A stretch of DNA of 64,000 bases from Streptomyces sp. TSRI0107 (lineage in GTDB: Bacteria > Actinomycetota > Actinomycetes > Streptomycetales > Streptomycetaceae). Below are positions 1 to 8,645 of this stretch, one piece after another. The stretch lies in the NCBI RefSeq assembly GCF_001905845.1, contig NZ_LIVZ01000002.1, forward strand, positions 744,001 through 808,000, in the 5' to 3' direction. The translations under genes were made by a program, and so were the position numbers. Each line of letters opens with the position of its first letter. Position 1 is the first letter of the stretch. The notes below the pieces were generated by a model. It was given only the letters and a program-made list of their open reading frames with translations. It had not been told where the DNA came from and ran no database searches.

Positions 1-1487
1 TTGCGGGCGTAGCCGTCGTAGGCGCCGACGACCGCGGCGAGCTCGGCGGAGCGGCGGTAGGCGGTGCCGGTCATCAGGGAGGTGACGGCACCGGCGAGGG
101 CGCGGCCGCCGTCGGAGTCGTACGCGTGACCGGTGGCCATCAGCAGGGCGCCGAGGTTGGCGTAGCCGATGCCGAGCTGGCGGAACGCGCGGGTGTTCTC
201 GCCGATCTTCTGGGTCGGGAAGTCCGCGAAGCAGATGGAGATGTCCATCGCGGTGATGACGAGCTCGACGACCTTGGCGAAGCGCTCGGCGTCGAAGGAC
301 TGGTTGCCCTTGCCGTCGTCCTTCAGGAACTTCATCAGGTTCAGCGAGGCCAGGTTGCAGGACGTGTTGTCCAGGTGCATGTACTCGCTGCAGGGGTTCG
401 AGCCGTTGATCCGGCCGGACTCCGGGCAGGTGTGCCAGTGGTTGATCGTGTCGTCGTACTGGATGCCCGGGTCGGCGCAGGCCCAGGCGGCCTCGGCCAT
501 CTTGCGGAAGAGGGACTTGGCGTCGACCTCCTCGATGACCTCGCCGGTCATGCGGGCGCGCAGGCCGAACTTGCCGCCCTCCTCGACCGCCTTCATGAAC
601 TCGTCGTTCACGCGGACCGAGTTGTTGGCGTTCTGGTACTGGACGGACGTGATGTCGTCGCCGCCCAGGTCCATGTCGAAGCCCGCGTCGCGCAGCGCGC
701 GGATCTTCTCCTCTTCCTTGACCTTGGTCTCGATGAAGTCCTCGATGTCGGGGTGGTCGACGTCGAGGATGACCATCTTGGCCGCGCGGCGGGTGGCGCC
801 ACCGGACTTGATCGTTCCTGCGGAGGCGTCGGCACCGCGCATGAAGGAGACGGGACCGGAGGCGTTGCCGCCGGAGGACAGCAGCTCCTTGGAAGAGCGG
901 ATGCGGGACAGGTTCAGGCCGGCGCCGGAACCGCCCTTGAAGATCATGCCCTCTTCCTTGTACCAGTCGAGGATCGACTCCATGGAGTCGTCGACGGACA
1001 GGATGAAGCAGGCCGAGACCTGCTGGGGCTGCGGGGTGCCGACGTTGAACCAGACAGGGCTGTTGAAGCTGAAGATCTGGTGCAGGAGCGCGTACGCCAG
1101 CTCGTGCTCGAAGATCTCGGCGTCGGCGGGCGAGGCGAAGTAGTTGTAGTCCTCACCGGCCTTCCGGTACGTCTTCACGATGCGGTCGATCAGCTGCTTG
1201 AGGCCGGTCTCGCGCTGCGGGGTGCCGACGGCACCCCGGAAGTACTTGCTGGTGACGATGTTGACCGCGTTCACCGACCAGAAGTCGGGGAACTCGACGC
1301 CACGCTGCTCGAAGTTCACCGAGCCGTCGCGCCAGTTGGTCATGACGACGTCACGGCGCTCCCACGTCACCTCGTCGTACGGGTGCACGCCGGGGGTGGT
1401 GTGGATGCGCTCGATACGCAGTCCCTTGCTCGCCTTGGTGCCCTTGGCTCGGGAACCTCGTGCCGGACCGCTCGCCGTCTCTGTCAT
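1..1487 (-). CDS. nrdJ: Vitamin B12-dependent (class II) ribonucleotide reductase, N-terminal part; 3' end beyond the window
   Basis: Makes deoxyribonucleotides from ribonucleotides using adenosylcobalamin as radical source. The 495 visible residues start at an ATG preceded by AGGGAGG. They contain the long N-terminal region and the class II hallmarks FNSPVWFN and SACFILSVDDSM (first active-site Cys), then FKGGSGAGLNLSRIRSS and SGGATRRAAKMVILDVDHPDIEDF. The gene is truncated by the left edge. It lies 162 bp downstream of nrdR on the same strand, the usual Streptomyces nrdRJ arrangement, so control by the NrdR boxes upstream of nrdR is expected. Two hairpins sit in the gap between the genes. 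Family identity is seen directly; regulation is inferred from context. Confidence 0.96.
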   Translation of the reverse strand, partial: MTETASGPARGSRAKGTKASKGLRIERIHTTPGVHPYDEVTWERRDVVMTNWRDGSVNFEQRGVEFPDFWSVNAVNIVTSKYFRGAVGTPQRETGLKQLIDRIVKTYRKAGEDYNYFASPADAEIFEHELAYALLHQIFSFNSPVWFNVGTPQPQQVSACFILSVDDSMESILDWYKEEGMIFKGGSGAGLNLSRIRSSKELLSSGGNASGPVSFMRGADASAGTIKSGGATRRAAKMVILDVDHPDIEDFIETKVKEEEKIRALRDAGFDMDLGGDDITSVQYQNANNSVRVNDEFMKAVEEGGKFGLRARMTGEVIEEVDAKSLFRKMAEAAWACADPGIQYDDTINHWHTCPESGRINGSNPCSEYMHLDNTSCNLASLNLMKFLKDDGKGNQSFDAERFAKVVELVITAMDISICFADFPTQKIGENTRAFRQLGIGYANLGALLMATGHAYDSDGGRALAGAVTSLMTGTAYRRSAELAAVVGAYDGYAR

Positions 1488-1557
1488 GCCGCCTCCCTGT
1501 ACGGGCGAAAACGCCCTGAAGTGCCTCGATGTTCCCGAAGCACGGTGTTCTGTCTGG

Positions 1558-1591
1558 TGTTGCGGGCACCCTCTCGCTGCCGCCCGCAACA
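1558..1591 (-). promoter_or_regulatory. Stem-loop in the nrdR-nrdJ intercistronic gap
   Basis: A perfect 10-bp stem (TGTTGCGGGC with GCCCGCAACA) closes a 14-nt loop. A second small hairpin (GGGCG, AAAA, CGCCC; 1503-1516) lies just ahead of the nrdJ ribosome binding site. There is no U-tract. The pair could cause partial termination, mRNA processing, or translational uncoupling of nrdJ from nrdR. Confidence 0.45.
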
Positions 1592-1649
1592 GGTCTTGGA
1601 TCGCCGCCGACCGGCCGGTCCGGACGCGATGTCCGGCCCGGCCCCTCGA

Positions 1650-2201
1650 TCAGTCGGCGGCGCCGGCGGGCTCGGGGACCGAAACGGCCTCTCCCGACCC
1701 GCGGTCGTCTTCCTGGCGCCCCACGCCGGCGTCTCCGTCGTCCGCGGCGGGGCGTCCCGTCTGTTCCCTGAGTTCAGCGATCGCCGCCTCGAAGTCCTCG
1801 AGCGACTCGAACGCCCGGTACACGGACGCGAATCGCAGGTAGGCGACGAGGTCGAGCTCCTGCAGCGGGCCGAGTATGGCCAGCCCCACGTCGTGGGTGG
1901 TCAGCTCGGCGCTTCCGGTGGCCCGCACCGCCTCCTCGACCCGCTGCCCCAGCTGGGCCAGCGCGTCCTCGGTGACAGGCCTTCCCTGACATGCCTTGCG
2001 CACGCCATTGATGACCTTGGTACGGCTGAATGGCTCGGTGACTCCGGATCGCTTGACCACCATGAGCGAACACGTCTCCACGGTCGTGAAACGACGGGAG
2101 CAGTCCGGACACTGGCGGCGCCTGCGGATCGACGTGCCGTCGTCGGTCGTACGGCTGTCGACGACGCGGCTGTCGGGGTGCCTGCAGAAGGGGCAGTGCA
2201 T
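1650..2201 (-). CDS. nrdR: Transcriptional repressor NrdR
   Basis: Nucleotide-sensing repressor of ribonucleotide reductase genes. The 183-residue protein starts [17 protein letters not shown] and has a zinc ribbon (CPFC at 3-6, CPDC near residue 31). An ATP-cone follows ([14 protein letters not shown] to about residue 140), where ATP/dATP binding tunes DNA binding. The last roughly 40 residues are an acidic, Gly/Ala-rich tail longer than in E. coli NrdR (about 149 aa). The ATG start fits the zinc ribbon and follows GAGGAGGG. It is the first gene of the nrdR-nrdJ operon. Two NrdR-type boxes about 110 bp upstream suggest autoregulation. Confidence 0.96.
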   Translation of the reverse strand: MHCPFCRHPDSRVVDSRTTDDGTSIRRRRQCPDCSRRFTTVETCSLMVVKRSGVTEPFSRTKVINGVRKACQGRPVTEDALAQLGQRVEEAVRATGSAELTTHDVGLAILGPLQELDLVAYLRFASVYRAFESLEDFEAAIAELREQTGRPAADDGDAGVGRQEDDRGSGEAVSVPEPAGAAD

Positions 2202-2309
2202 GAACTCCCAACCCTCCTCACAGCAGACTCGATGGCCTCGGGAGCCACACGGGCCCCTCGAAGCAGCCACAAGCATAGGCGATCGCCGAGGGCTCGATGA
2301 CCCGGGGGA

Positions 2310-2353
2310 CCACAACTTGTGGGCTGCCGTCGTCATCCAACCACTAGATGTGG
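2310..2353 (-). promoter_or_regulatory. Tandem NrdR boxes upstream of nrdRJ
   Basis: Two palindromes, CCACAACTTGTGG (2310-2322) and CCACTAGATGTGG (2341-2353), have centres 31 bp apart, about three helical turns. This phased pairing is what NrdR recognises in front of nrd genes. They lie upstream of nrdR and so should allow autorepression of nrdRJ. Confidence 0.88.
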
Positions 2354-2664
2354 GGATTGGCTCATACATCCAGCCCAGCCCCGCGTGTCGAAGCACGCAC
2401 GTCGGCGCGCCAGCCTGATGCGATGGCGCGTGGGGAGATACCGTGGCCGCCGCAGGGAGGACGCGTGCGACTCCTGCGCGAACGGCAGCCGGTGCCCGGT
2501 CGACGGGATGCCGGATGGCAGACTGGGGCCCGCCCCACAAGGGCGCTTCCCCGGGCGCTTTCCCGGCGGTGAAGAGTACAACAATGGGCGCTTTTGCCCG
2601 CGAGGCACCGCGTGACCCATACACCCGGACACATGATCACGTCAGCCGAAACGCGAATTTTCAC

Positions 2665-2706
2665 TCGAACGTGTGTTTGGCGCAACCTTTCGAAAGCAAC
2701 TACCGT
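2665..2706 (+). promoter_or_regulatory. lexA promoter with LexA (SOS) box
   Basis: TCGAACGTGTGTTTGG (2665-2680) matches the actinobacterial LexA site TCGAAC-N4-GTTCGA except at the last positions. It overlaps a candidate -35 (TTGGCG, 2677-2682), followed after 18 bp by TACCGT (2701-2706). LexA bound here would block its own promoter. Confidence 0.85.
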
Positions 2707-2739
2707 TGTCCAGCAGGGAGACCATCGAGAGGGGCCGAC

Positions 2740-3519
2740 GTGACCACCACCGCAGACAGTGCCACCATCACTGCCCAGGACCGCCCCCAGGGCCGACTCG
2801 AGCCGGTGCATGCGATGAACGAAGCCACGAATCCCGAGGGGCACAAGCGCTCCCTGCCGGGGCGACCTCCAGGCATCCGGGCGGACAGCTCCGGGCTCAC
2901 GGACCGGCAGCGCCGTGTGATCGAGGTCATCAGGGACTCCGTCCAGCGGCGCGGCTACCCGCCGTCGATGCGCGAGATCGGCCAGGCCGTCGGCCTGTCC
3001 AGCACGTCCTCCGTGGCGCACCAGCTGATGGCACTGGAGCGCAAGGGCTTCCTGCGCCGTGACCCGCACCGCCCGCGCGCCTACGAGGTGCGCGGCTCCG
3101 ACCAGGCCGCCTCCGTGGCCCCCACCGACACCGCCGGCAAGCCTGCCGCGTCGTACGTGCCGCTGGTCGGCCGGATCGCCGCCGGTGGCCCCATCCTCGC
3201 CGAGGAGTCGGTCGAGGACGTCTTCCCGCTGCCCCGGCAGCTGGTCGGTGACGGAGAGCTGTTCGTCCTGAAGGTCGTCGGCGACTCCATGATCGAGGCC
3301 GCCATCTGTGACGGCGACTGGGTCACGGTCCGCCGTCAGCCCGTCGCCGAGAACGGCGACATCGTCGCCGCCATGCTCGACGGCGAGGCCACCGTGAAGC
3401 GCTTCAAGCGCGAGGACGGCCACGTCTGGCTCCTCCCCCACAACGCGGCCTACGAGCCCATCCCGGGCGACGACGCGACCATCCTGGGCAAGGTGGTGGC
3501 CGTACTGCGGCGCGTGTGA
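2740..3519 (+). CDS. lexA: SOS response repressor LexA
   Basis: Repressor of the DNA-damage regulon that cleaves itself when RecA filaments form. The 259-residue protein starts at GTG 2740, preceded by GAGAGGGG. A basic Ala/Thr-rich leader of about 50 residues precedes the winged helix-turn-helix ([33 protein letters not shown]). The peptidase domain has the Ala148-Gly149 cleavage site in [12 protein letters not shown], the nucleophile Ser183 in GDSMIEA, and the general base Lys220 in DGEATVKRF. The gene is divergent from nrdR and has an SOS box over its promoter. Confidence 0.97.
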   Translation: MTTTADSATITAQDRPQGRLEPVHAMNEATNPEGHKRSLPGRPPGIRADSSGLTDRQRRVIEVIRDSVQRRGYPPSMREIGQAVGLSSTSSVAHQLMALERKGFLRRDPHRPRAYEVRGSDQAASVAPTDTAGKPAASYVPLVGRIAAGGPILAEESVEDVFPLPRQLVGDGELFVLKVVGDSMIEAAICDGDWVTVRRQPVAENGDIVAAMLDGEATVKRFKREDGHVWLLPHNAAYEPIPGDDATILGKVVAVLRRV

Positions 3520-3661
3520 CGGCCGCGACGGGCGGGCTGGCGACAGCCGCGCCCCTCCGACCGGGCCCCGGAACCCCTGCGCCGGTTCCGGGGCCCTGTG
3601 CTGTGCCGGTACCGGTACCGCTGGATCCGGGGCCCTGTGCTGCGCCCGGTGCCGCTGGGAT

Positions 3662-3699
3662 GCGGGGAGGCCCGTCCGCTGCCGGACGGGCCTCCCCGC
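3662..3699. terminator. Bidirectional terminator between lexA and the dinG-type gene
   Basis: A perfect 17-bp stem (GCGGGGAGGCCCGTCCG and its complement) closes a CTGC loop between two convergent stop codons. It ends three bases before the helicase stop codon. Confidence 0.92.
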
Positions 3700-3701
3700 G
3701 A

Positions 3702-5678
3702 TCACGTCGCTTCCGCCTGCTTCGCCGCCGCGTCGATCGCCGCGAGGGACTTCCGGACCTGGTTACGGTCCGTGGTGTACCAGAAGTCCGGCAGTGACGC
3801 CTTCAGGAAACCGCCGTAGCGGGCCGTCGCCAGCCGCTGGTCCAGTACGGCCACCACACCGCGGTCCCCGGTCGCGCGGACGAGGCGACCGGCACCCTGG
3901 GCCATGAGCAGCGCCGCGTGGGTGGCGGCGACGGCCATGAAGCCATTGCCCCCGGCGTCCTCCACCGCCTTCTGCCGGGCGCTCATCAGCGGGTCGTCGG
4001 GACGCGGGAACGGGATCTTGTCCATCACGACCAGCTGGCAGCTGGGGCCGGGGACGTCGACGCCCTGCCAGAGCGAGAGCGTGCCGAACAGACAGGTCTC
4101 CGGGTCGGCCGCGAAGTTCTTGATCAGTTCGCCGAGGGTCTCCTCGCCCTGGAGGAGGATCGGGAACTCGGGGATACGGGAGCGCAGCTCCTCCGCGGCG
4201 AGCTGGGCGGCCCGCATCGAGGAGAACAGCCCCAGTGTGCGGCCGCCGGCCGCCTGGATCAGCTCCGTCAGCTCGTCCAGCATGTCCGCCCGGTCACCGT
4301 CCCGCGCGGGGCGCGACAGGTGCTTGGCCACGTACAGGATGCCTTGCTTGCGGTAGTCGAACGGCGACCCGACGTCGATGCCCTTCCACTGCGGCAGGTC
4401 GTCGCCCTCCATGCCCTCCGGGCCGAGCCCCAGGGACGCGCCGACCCCGTTGAAGTCTCCGCCCAGCTTCAGGGTCGCGGAGGTGAGGACCACCGACCGG
4501 TCCGCGAACAGCTTCTCCCGCAGGAGGCCCGAGACGGACATCGGGGCCACGCGCAGGGAGGCACCGAAGCGGTCGTGCCGTTCGTACCAGACCACGTCCC
4601 ACTCGGAGCCGTTGGTGATCCGCTCCGCCACGTCGTGCACCGTCTCCACGGAGGCCAGCGCCTGCTTGCGGACCGCGTCCTCGTCCTGGACGGACTTGTC
4701 GCGGGTCGCGCCGATCGCGGAGATCACCGTGCGGCAGGCGTCGCGCAGCATCATCAGCGCGTAGCCCAGATCCTCCGGGATCTCCTCCAGCCGTCCTGGC
4801 AGGGCCAGCTCCATCAGCCGCTCGAAGCCCTCCGCGGCGGTCTGGAGCTGATCGGCCGCCTTCTCGTTGACGAGCTTCGCCGCCCGGCGCACCGCGCGGT
4901 TGACCTGGCCGGGGGTCAGCTCGCCGGTGGCGACACCGGTCACCCGGGAGACCAGCTCGTGGGCCTCGTCGACGATCAGCACCTCGTGCTGCGGCAGGAC
5001 CGGGGCGCCTTCGATGGCGTCGATCGCGAGCAGCGCGTGGTTGGTGACCACGACCTCGGCGAGCTTGGCCCGCTCCCGGGCCATCTCCGCGAAGCACTCG
5101 GCGCCGTACGCGCACTTCGTCGCGCCCAGACACTCCCGCGACGACACCGACACCTGCGCCCAGGCGCGGTCGGAGACGCCGGGCGTGAGGTCGTCGCGGT
5201 CACCGGACTCGGTCTCGTCGGCCCAGTCGCGCAGTCTCAGCAGGTCCTGGCCGAGCTTGCTGGTGGGCGCGGCCGCCTCGAACTGGTCGAACAGGCCCTC
5301 TTCCTCGTCCTGCGGGACGCCCTCGTGGAGGCGGTGCAGGCACAGATAGTTCGACCGGCCCTTCAGCATCGCGAACTCGGGGCGGCGGCGCAGCAGCGGG
5401 TGCAGCGAGTCGACCGTGCGGGGCAGGTCGCGCTCCACGAGCTGGCGCTGCAGGGCCAGCGTGGCGGTCGCCACGACCACTCGCTCCCCGTGGGCGAGCG
5501 CGGGCACGAGATAGCCGAGCGACTTTCCGGTGCCGGTGCCGGCCTGGACGAGCAGATGCGAGCCGTCGTCGATCGCCTCCGCGACGGCTTCGGCCATGGT
5601 CACCTGGCCGGGGCGCTCCGTGCCGCCGACGGCAGTGACGGCAGCATGCAGGAGTTCGGGGAGTGAGGGCTTCGTCAT
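3702..5678 (-). CDS. dinG: ATP-dependent DNA helicase, DinG/XPD (FeS) family
   Basis: Superfamily 2 helicase expected to unwind damaged or R-loop DNA 5' to 3'. Its 658 residues carry Walker A AGTGTGKS (46-53), a DEAH box in LIVDEAHELVSR (about residue 235), and a cluster of cysteines (RECLGATKCAYGAECF, about 180-195) where this family binds a 4Fe-4S cluster. Motif VI-like GAGRLVRATGDRGVV is near the C-terminus. The ATG start is preceded by AGGGTGG. The gene converges on lexA. No SOS box is visible upstream, so LexA control is not supported here. The symbol is by family; actinobacterial members are also annotated as DinG-like or YoaA-like. Confidence 0.9.
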   Translation of the reverse strand: MTKPSLPELLHAAVTAVGGTERPGQVTMAEAVAEAIDDGSHLLVQAGTGTGKSLGYLVPALAHGERVVVATATLALQRQLVERDLPRTVDSLHPLLRRRPEFAMLKGRSNYLCLHRLHEGVPQDEEEGLFDQFEAAAPTSKLGQDLLRLRDWADETESGDRDDLTPGVSDRAWAQVSVSSRECLGATKCAYGAECFAEMARERAKLAEVVVTNHALLAIDAIEGAPVLPQHEVLIVDEAHELVSRVTGVATGELTPGQVNRAVRRAAKLVNEKAADQLQTAAEGFERLMELALPGRLEEIPEDLGYALMMLRDACRTVISAIGATRDKSVQDEDAVRKQALASVETVHDVAERITNGSEWDVVWYERHDRFGASLRVAPMSVSGLLREKLFADRSVVLTSATLKLGGDFNGVGASLGLGPEGMEGDDLPQWKGIDVGSPFDYRKQGILYVAKHLSRPARDGDRADMLDELTELIQAAGGRTLGLFSSMRAAQLAAEELRSRIPEFPILLQGEETLGELIKNFAADPETCLFGTLSLWQGVDVPGPSCQLVVMDKIPFPRPDDPLMSARQKAVEDAGGNGFMAVAATHAALLMAQGAGRLVRATGDRGVVAVLDQRLATARYGGFLKASLPDFWYTTDRNQVRKSLAAIDAAAKQAEAT

Positions 5679-5827
5679 AGCGCGACCACCCTACGGCGCG
5701 GCACTGACAAACGGGGGATCACGGCGGAGGCGGGGGGCTGGATCAAGACTGTCGGGTTCCTGGGGAGGGGACGGGTCGGCTGGCGTCGGGTGTGGGGCTC
5801 GGTGGCGATGACGACGTCGTCACAGCG

Positions 5828-6421
5828 CTACGGAGGCGTACGGCAGCCGGTCCTCTCCCGGACCATGAGGGCGGCCCGCTTGTCGGGCAGCTCGACCTCG
5901 GTGGTGAGGCGGAAGCCGGCGCGGAGGAAGGCGGACAGGGAGGCGGTGTTGCGAAGGTCGGGCTCAGCGATCACGCGTCGGCAAGCGGACCGTTTCTCGA
6001 GGATCAGGTCGGCCACGGCTCCGAGCAGCATGCTGCCGAGACCTCGGCCACGGTGGGCGGCATCACCTACGAGCAGGTGGATTCCGGTGTCATGAGGCCG
6101 GGCGGGATAGTGGCGGGCGAGCGGGTCGAGGTCCGCCCGGTAGATCTCCCAGTAACCGATCGGCGTGCCGTCCAGCACACCGAGACACGGCACGCTGCGT
6201 CCGTCGCCGTCGAGCTGGGCACGGAGGTGCCTCTCGGTCACCTCCGGCGGCCCTGACAGCTTCCAGAAGGCGGCCACGGCGGGGTCGTTCATCCAGCGGC
6301 TGACGAGCCGGAGATCCCGCTCGACCCGCACGGGGACGAGCAGGAAGGTGCCCGCGGGGGTGGCGGCGGGACCCCACTCGCCGACCCGGTCGAGCAGGGT
6401 TTCCGTGTCGGTGGCTGGCAC
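5828..6421 (-). CDS. GNAT N-acyltransferase of the siderophore block
   Basis: Probable acyltransferase that N-acylates a hydroxylamine or amine group during siderophore assembly. The 197-residue protein starts at GTG 6421 (GGAG upstream). A conserved region (LRLVSRWMNDPAVAAFWKL) resembles the siderophore acetyltransferase family of IucB/AlcB/MbtK. The acetyl-CoA loop is HRGRGLGSMLLGAV, and the C-terminal RNTASLSAFLRAGF is typical of GNAT folds. It follows the IucA/IucC gene by 22 bp and is the last gene of the three-gene unit. The acyl donor cannot be told from sequence. Confidence 0.85.
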   Translation of the reverse strand: MPATDTETLLDRVGEWGPAATPAGTFLLVPVRVERDLRLVSRWMNDPAVAAFWKLSGPPEVTERHLRAQLDGDGRSVPCLGVLDGTPIGYWEIYRADLDPLARHYPARPHDTGIHLLVGDAAHRGRGLGSMLLGAVADLILEKRSACRRVIAEPDLRNTASLSAFLRAGFRLTTEVELPDKRAALMVRERTGCRTPP

Positions 6422-6443
6422 GGACGGGGCTCCTCTCCGGCGG

Positions 6444-8345
6444 TCAGGAGTGCAGGGGGTTGGCGATGGTGACGTAGACGGACTGGGTGTCCACCGGGCC
6501 GACGAGTTCGTCCAGCCCGTGGAGCCGGGTGAGCAGGTTGGCCTTGCAGCGCAGGACGGACGAGTCGAGCAGTCGGGCGGGCAGGGAGCTGCGGAGTCGG
6601 TCGGGGCCGGCGGCCGCGCCGTCCAGGAAGCGGCGGAAGGCGGCGAGCAGCAGTCGCTCGTCCGCGAGGCGCTGGGATCCGAAGGCGCCGACGAGGCCGA
6701 GCACGTTGTTGATCGCCAGGTAGTAGGCGAACCGCTCGTCCGTGACCTCGTCGGAGACGAATGTGTCGCTGCGCTCGCCGATGCCGGGCAGCCGGGCTTC
6801 GAGTCGCGCTCGGTGGGACTCGCGGAAGTAGTAGCCCTGGTTGTCGCGGTAGCGGCCCCCCGAGGGCCAGCCCTGAGCGTCCAGCAGGAGCAGGGTGTTC
6901 TGCTGGTGGGCCTCCAGGGCGATGCCCGCCTCACCGTCCAGCCACAGCACGGGACGGACGACGTGTTCGAGGTAGCGCAGGAACCACTCGGCGGCGACCG
7001 CCGCGCGTGGCCGTCCGGTCCGCACGGCAAGGCGTGTGACGAGGTCGGCCAGCCGGGACGGTGTCCGGGCCTGGGGCTGGGGTGCGACGAGTGCGGCGAT
7101 GCAGGACACGTCGTCGGTCGGGGTGAACGGGTTGTGCCGGATCACCACGTCCAGCCCGGGGACGGGGTCGCCGTCGGGTGCGTCGACGGCGAGCCAGGCC
7201 GGGTCGCGGACGATGTCGAAGCCGGGGTGCGCGGAGCGCCACTGCTGGGACAGACCGGTGCGCAGCAGGCGGTGCACCTCGACGCCGCGGTGCAGTTCCT
7301 TACGGAGGTTCTCTCGACGGGAGTTGGTGATGCGCAGGCCCACCGACAGCTTGAGCATGGCGGGCGCCTCGGACCGGTACACGGTTCGCACGGAGGAGGT
7401 GGGGTGCCACGAGGCGCCTCGTACGCCGAGATCTTTGAGCAGCCCCGCGTCCAGCAGGGCCGCGACCTGCCGCGAGTGCCGCGTCTCGCGGAACTGCCAC
7501 GGATGCAGCGGCAGAGCTGCGTGCCCCTCGGGCAGGGGGAGGTCCGTCCCGGCGAGGTGTGCGGCGAGGCGGTGGGCGGGGATGACCCGGCCGCGTTCCG
7601 TCCAGGCCGAGTCGGTGGCGAGCAAGGAGGGGGCGACGGCCAGCCAGTGCAGCGCGAAGGAGCCTCGCAGCTCGGGTGAGTAGTACCGCGCTTCGGCTTC
7701 GGTGATTCCCTCGCGGCTCTTCGGTGTCGGGTGCAGGGGGTGGCCGAGCAGGAGTGCCTGTTCGGCGGTGAGAAAGAGGTCGGCACCGTGTGCGGGGCTG
7801 CTCCGGCGTTCGCGGATGAAGGTGGCCGCCCGGCGGACGGAATCGGCGACGCGGGCCACGAGGTCGGTGCCGTGGCCGGGGGCGAGCGCGGACAGGTCGG
7901 TCGAACGGCACCCCCTGGCCGCCTCTCTGGCCAACAGGGCGGCGACGGTGACGGCGTCGACAGGTGGGGCCGGTTGAACGGGCGAGGTGGGTTGGGCGGG
8001 CTGGGGGTGTCGGGGGGCGTCGGCCAGTTGGGGGATGCCGAAGCGGTGCCAGCCGGTTTCGGAGCGGTAGCGGACGGGGGCGAGGAGCGCGGTGCCGCTG
8101 GCGGGGAGGGGGATGCGGAGCGTGCCGTGCGGGGGAACGAGGATGCCGGCCTCGCGTACCCAGCAGCGCAGCAGGTTCTCCACGGCGGCGGCCTCGGCCG
8201 CGATGCGGGGGTCCGGGTGGTGGAGGAGGTCGGGGGTGGCGGCGCCCGGCCGGTGCCGCTCGGCGTCCCTTGGCCCGGCTTGCCGGCCGGGGAGGCCCGG
8301 CTCTGATGGGCGCAGAGGGATGGCGGCTGTGGGCGTGGTGTTCAA
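6444..8345 (-). CDS. NRPS-independent siderophore synthetase, IucA/IucC family
   Basis: ATP-dependent ligase that condenses a carboxylic acid (citrate, succinate or similar) with a polyamine or amino alcohol to build a siderophore. The 633 residues contain the family hallmark LLGHPLHPTPKSREGI (about residue 200), LPLHPWQ, and the C-terminal FhuF/IucC-like region with EHVVRPVLWLDGEAGIALEAHQQN. I chose the TTG start at 8345 because CGAGGA precedes it by 6 nt and no better start is nearby. It sits between the PLP-fold gene and the acyltransferase gene, all on the minus strand. The same three-gene arrangement occurs in S. coelicolor; I know of no assigned product for it. A diagnostic iron-repressor box is not visible. 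Confidence 0.92.
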   Translation of the reverse strand: MNTTPTAAIPLRPSEPGLPGRQAGPRDAERHRPGAATPDLLHHPDPRIAAEAAAVENLLRCWVREAGILVPPHGTLRIPLPASGTALLAPVRYRSETGWHRFGIPQLADAPRHPQPAQPTSPVQPAPPVDAVTVAALLAREAARGCRSTDLSALAPGHGTDLVARVADSVRRAATFIRERRSSPAHGADLFLTAEQALLLGHPLHPTPKSREGITEAEARYYSPELRGSFALHWLAVAPSLLATDSAWTERGRVIPAHRLAAHLAGTDLPLPEGHAALPLHPWQFRETRHSRQVAALLDAGLLKDLGVRGASWHPTSSVRTVYRSEAPAMLKLSVGLRITNSRRENLRKELHRGVEVHRLLRTGLSQQWRSAHPGFDIVRDPAWLAVDAPDGDPVPGLDVVIRHNPFTPTDDVSCIAALVAPQPQARTPSRLADLVTRLAVRTGRPRAAVAAEWFLRYLEHVVRPVLWLDGEAGIALEAHQQNTLLLLDAQGWPSGGRYRDNQGYYFRESHRARLEARLPGIGERSDTFVSDEVTDERFAYYLAINNVLGLVGAFGSQRLADERLLLAAFRRFLDGAAAGPDRLRSSLPARLLDSSVLRCKANLLTRLHGLDELVGPVDTQSVYVTIANPLHS

Positions 8346-8645
8346 GACGGTTCCTCGGAGGGTGTGCCGGCTCTTCGGGGAGAAGCCGAGCGGTACGGCG
8401 ACGGGGATGGGCGCGGGGAAGACCTCGCCAGGTGAGGCACGCAGCGGGGGTAGGTAATCGGCGTGGGCCGAAGCATCGCGTTGGGCCCTGGAACGGCTGG
8501 GGGTTCGGTCGGCAGGCAGGAGGAAAGGCGGGCATGCCCGACGTGGTGGGGCGAGAGCCCGACAAGGTGGGGTGTGTGCCCGACGTGGCGGGGTGCGTGC
8601 CCCACGTGGTGGCGGGGTGAGAGCGCATCTGCACGGGCTGCCTCG
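8346..8645. other. Intergenic region inside the siderophore block
   Basis: 300 bp separate two co-directional genes that would normally be close. The region holds four tandem 21-bp repeats (8536-8619) and, nearer the synthetase, a sequence resembling half an iron-repressor box (CTCACCT, 8429-8435 on the minus strand). No gene is supported here. Confidence 0.6.
8536..8619. repeat. Four tandem 21-bp repeats
   Basis: Units begin at 8536, 8557, 8578 and 8599, each starting GCCCGAC or GCCCCAC followed by a GTGG-rich stretch. Units 1-3 are closely similar and unit 4 is divergent. The period equals two DNA turns, and the array lies outside coding sequence. Confidence 0.85.

Larger units (their letters stand above)
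2202..2739. other. Divergent intergenic region between nrdR and lexA
   Basis: 538 bp without a convincing gene. From the nrdR side it holds the nrdR leader, tandem NrdR boxes (2310-2353), a GC-rich middle with three copies of GGGCGCTT (around 2541, 2552 and 2587), and the lexA promoter with its SOS box (2665-2706). Open frames across the middle are compositional. Confidence 0.7.

Noticed and set aside
126..2300. A 724-codon plus-strand frame opposite nrdJ and nrdR
   Set aside because: Low-complexity antisense translation; the minus-strand frames show complete NrdJ and NrdR motifs.
2360..2640. Small proteins in the nrdR-lexA gap
   Set aside because: Several overlapping frames exist on both strands, but none has a ribosome binding site or recognisable motif.
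5809..5822. TGACGACGTCGTCA palindrome after the GNAT gene
   Set aside because: It has no loop-forming spacer or U-tract and sits at a 3' end; a chance palindrome of codon-like GAC repeats is as likely as a site.
8346..8460. Iron-repressor (DmdR/IdeR) box in front of the siderophore synthetase
   Set aside because: Only a CTCACCT half-match was found on the minus strand; the other half of the 19-bp palindrome is absent. The 10242-10635 region also lacks it.
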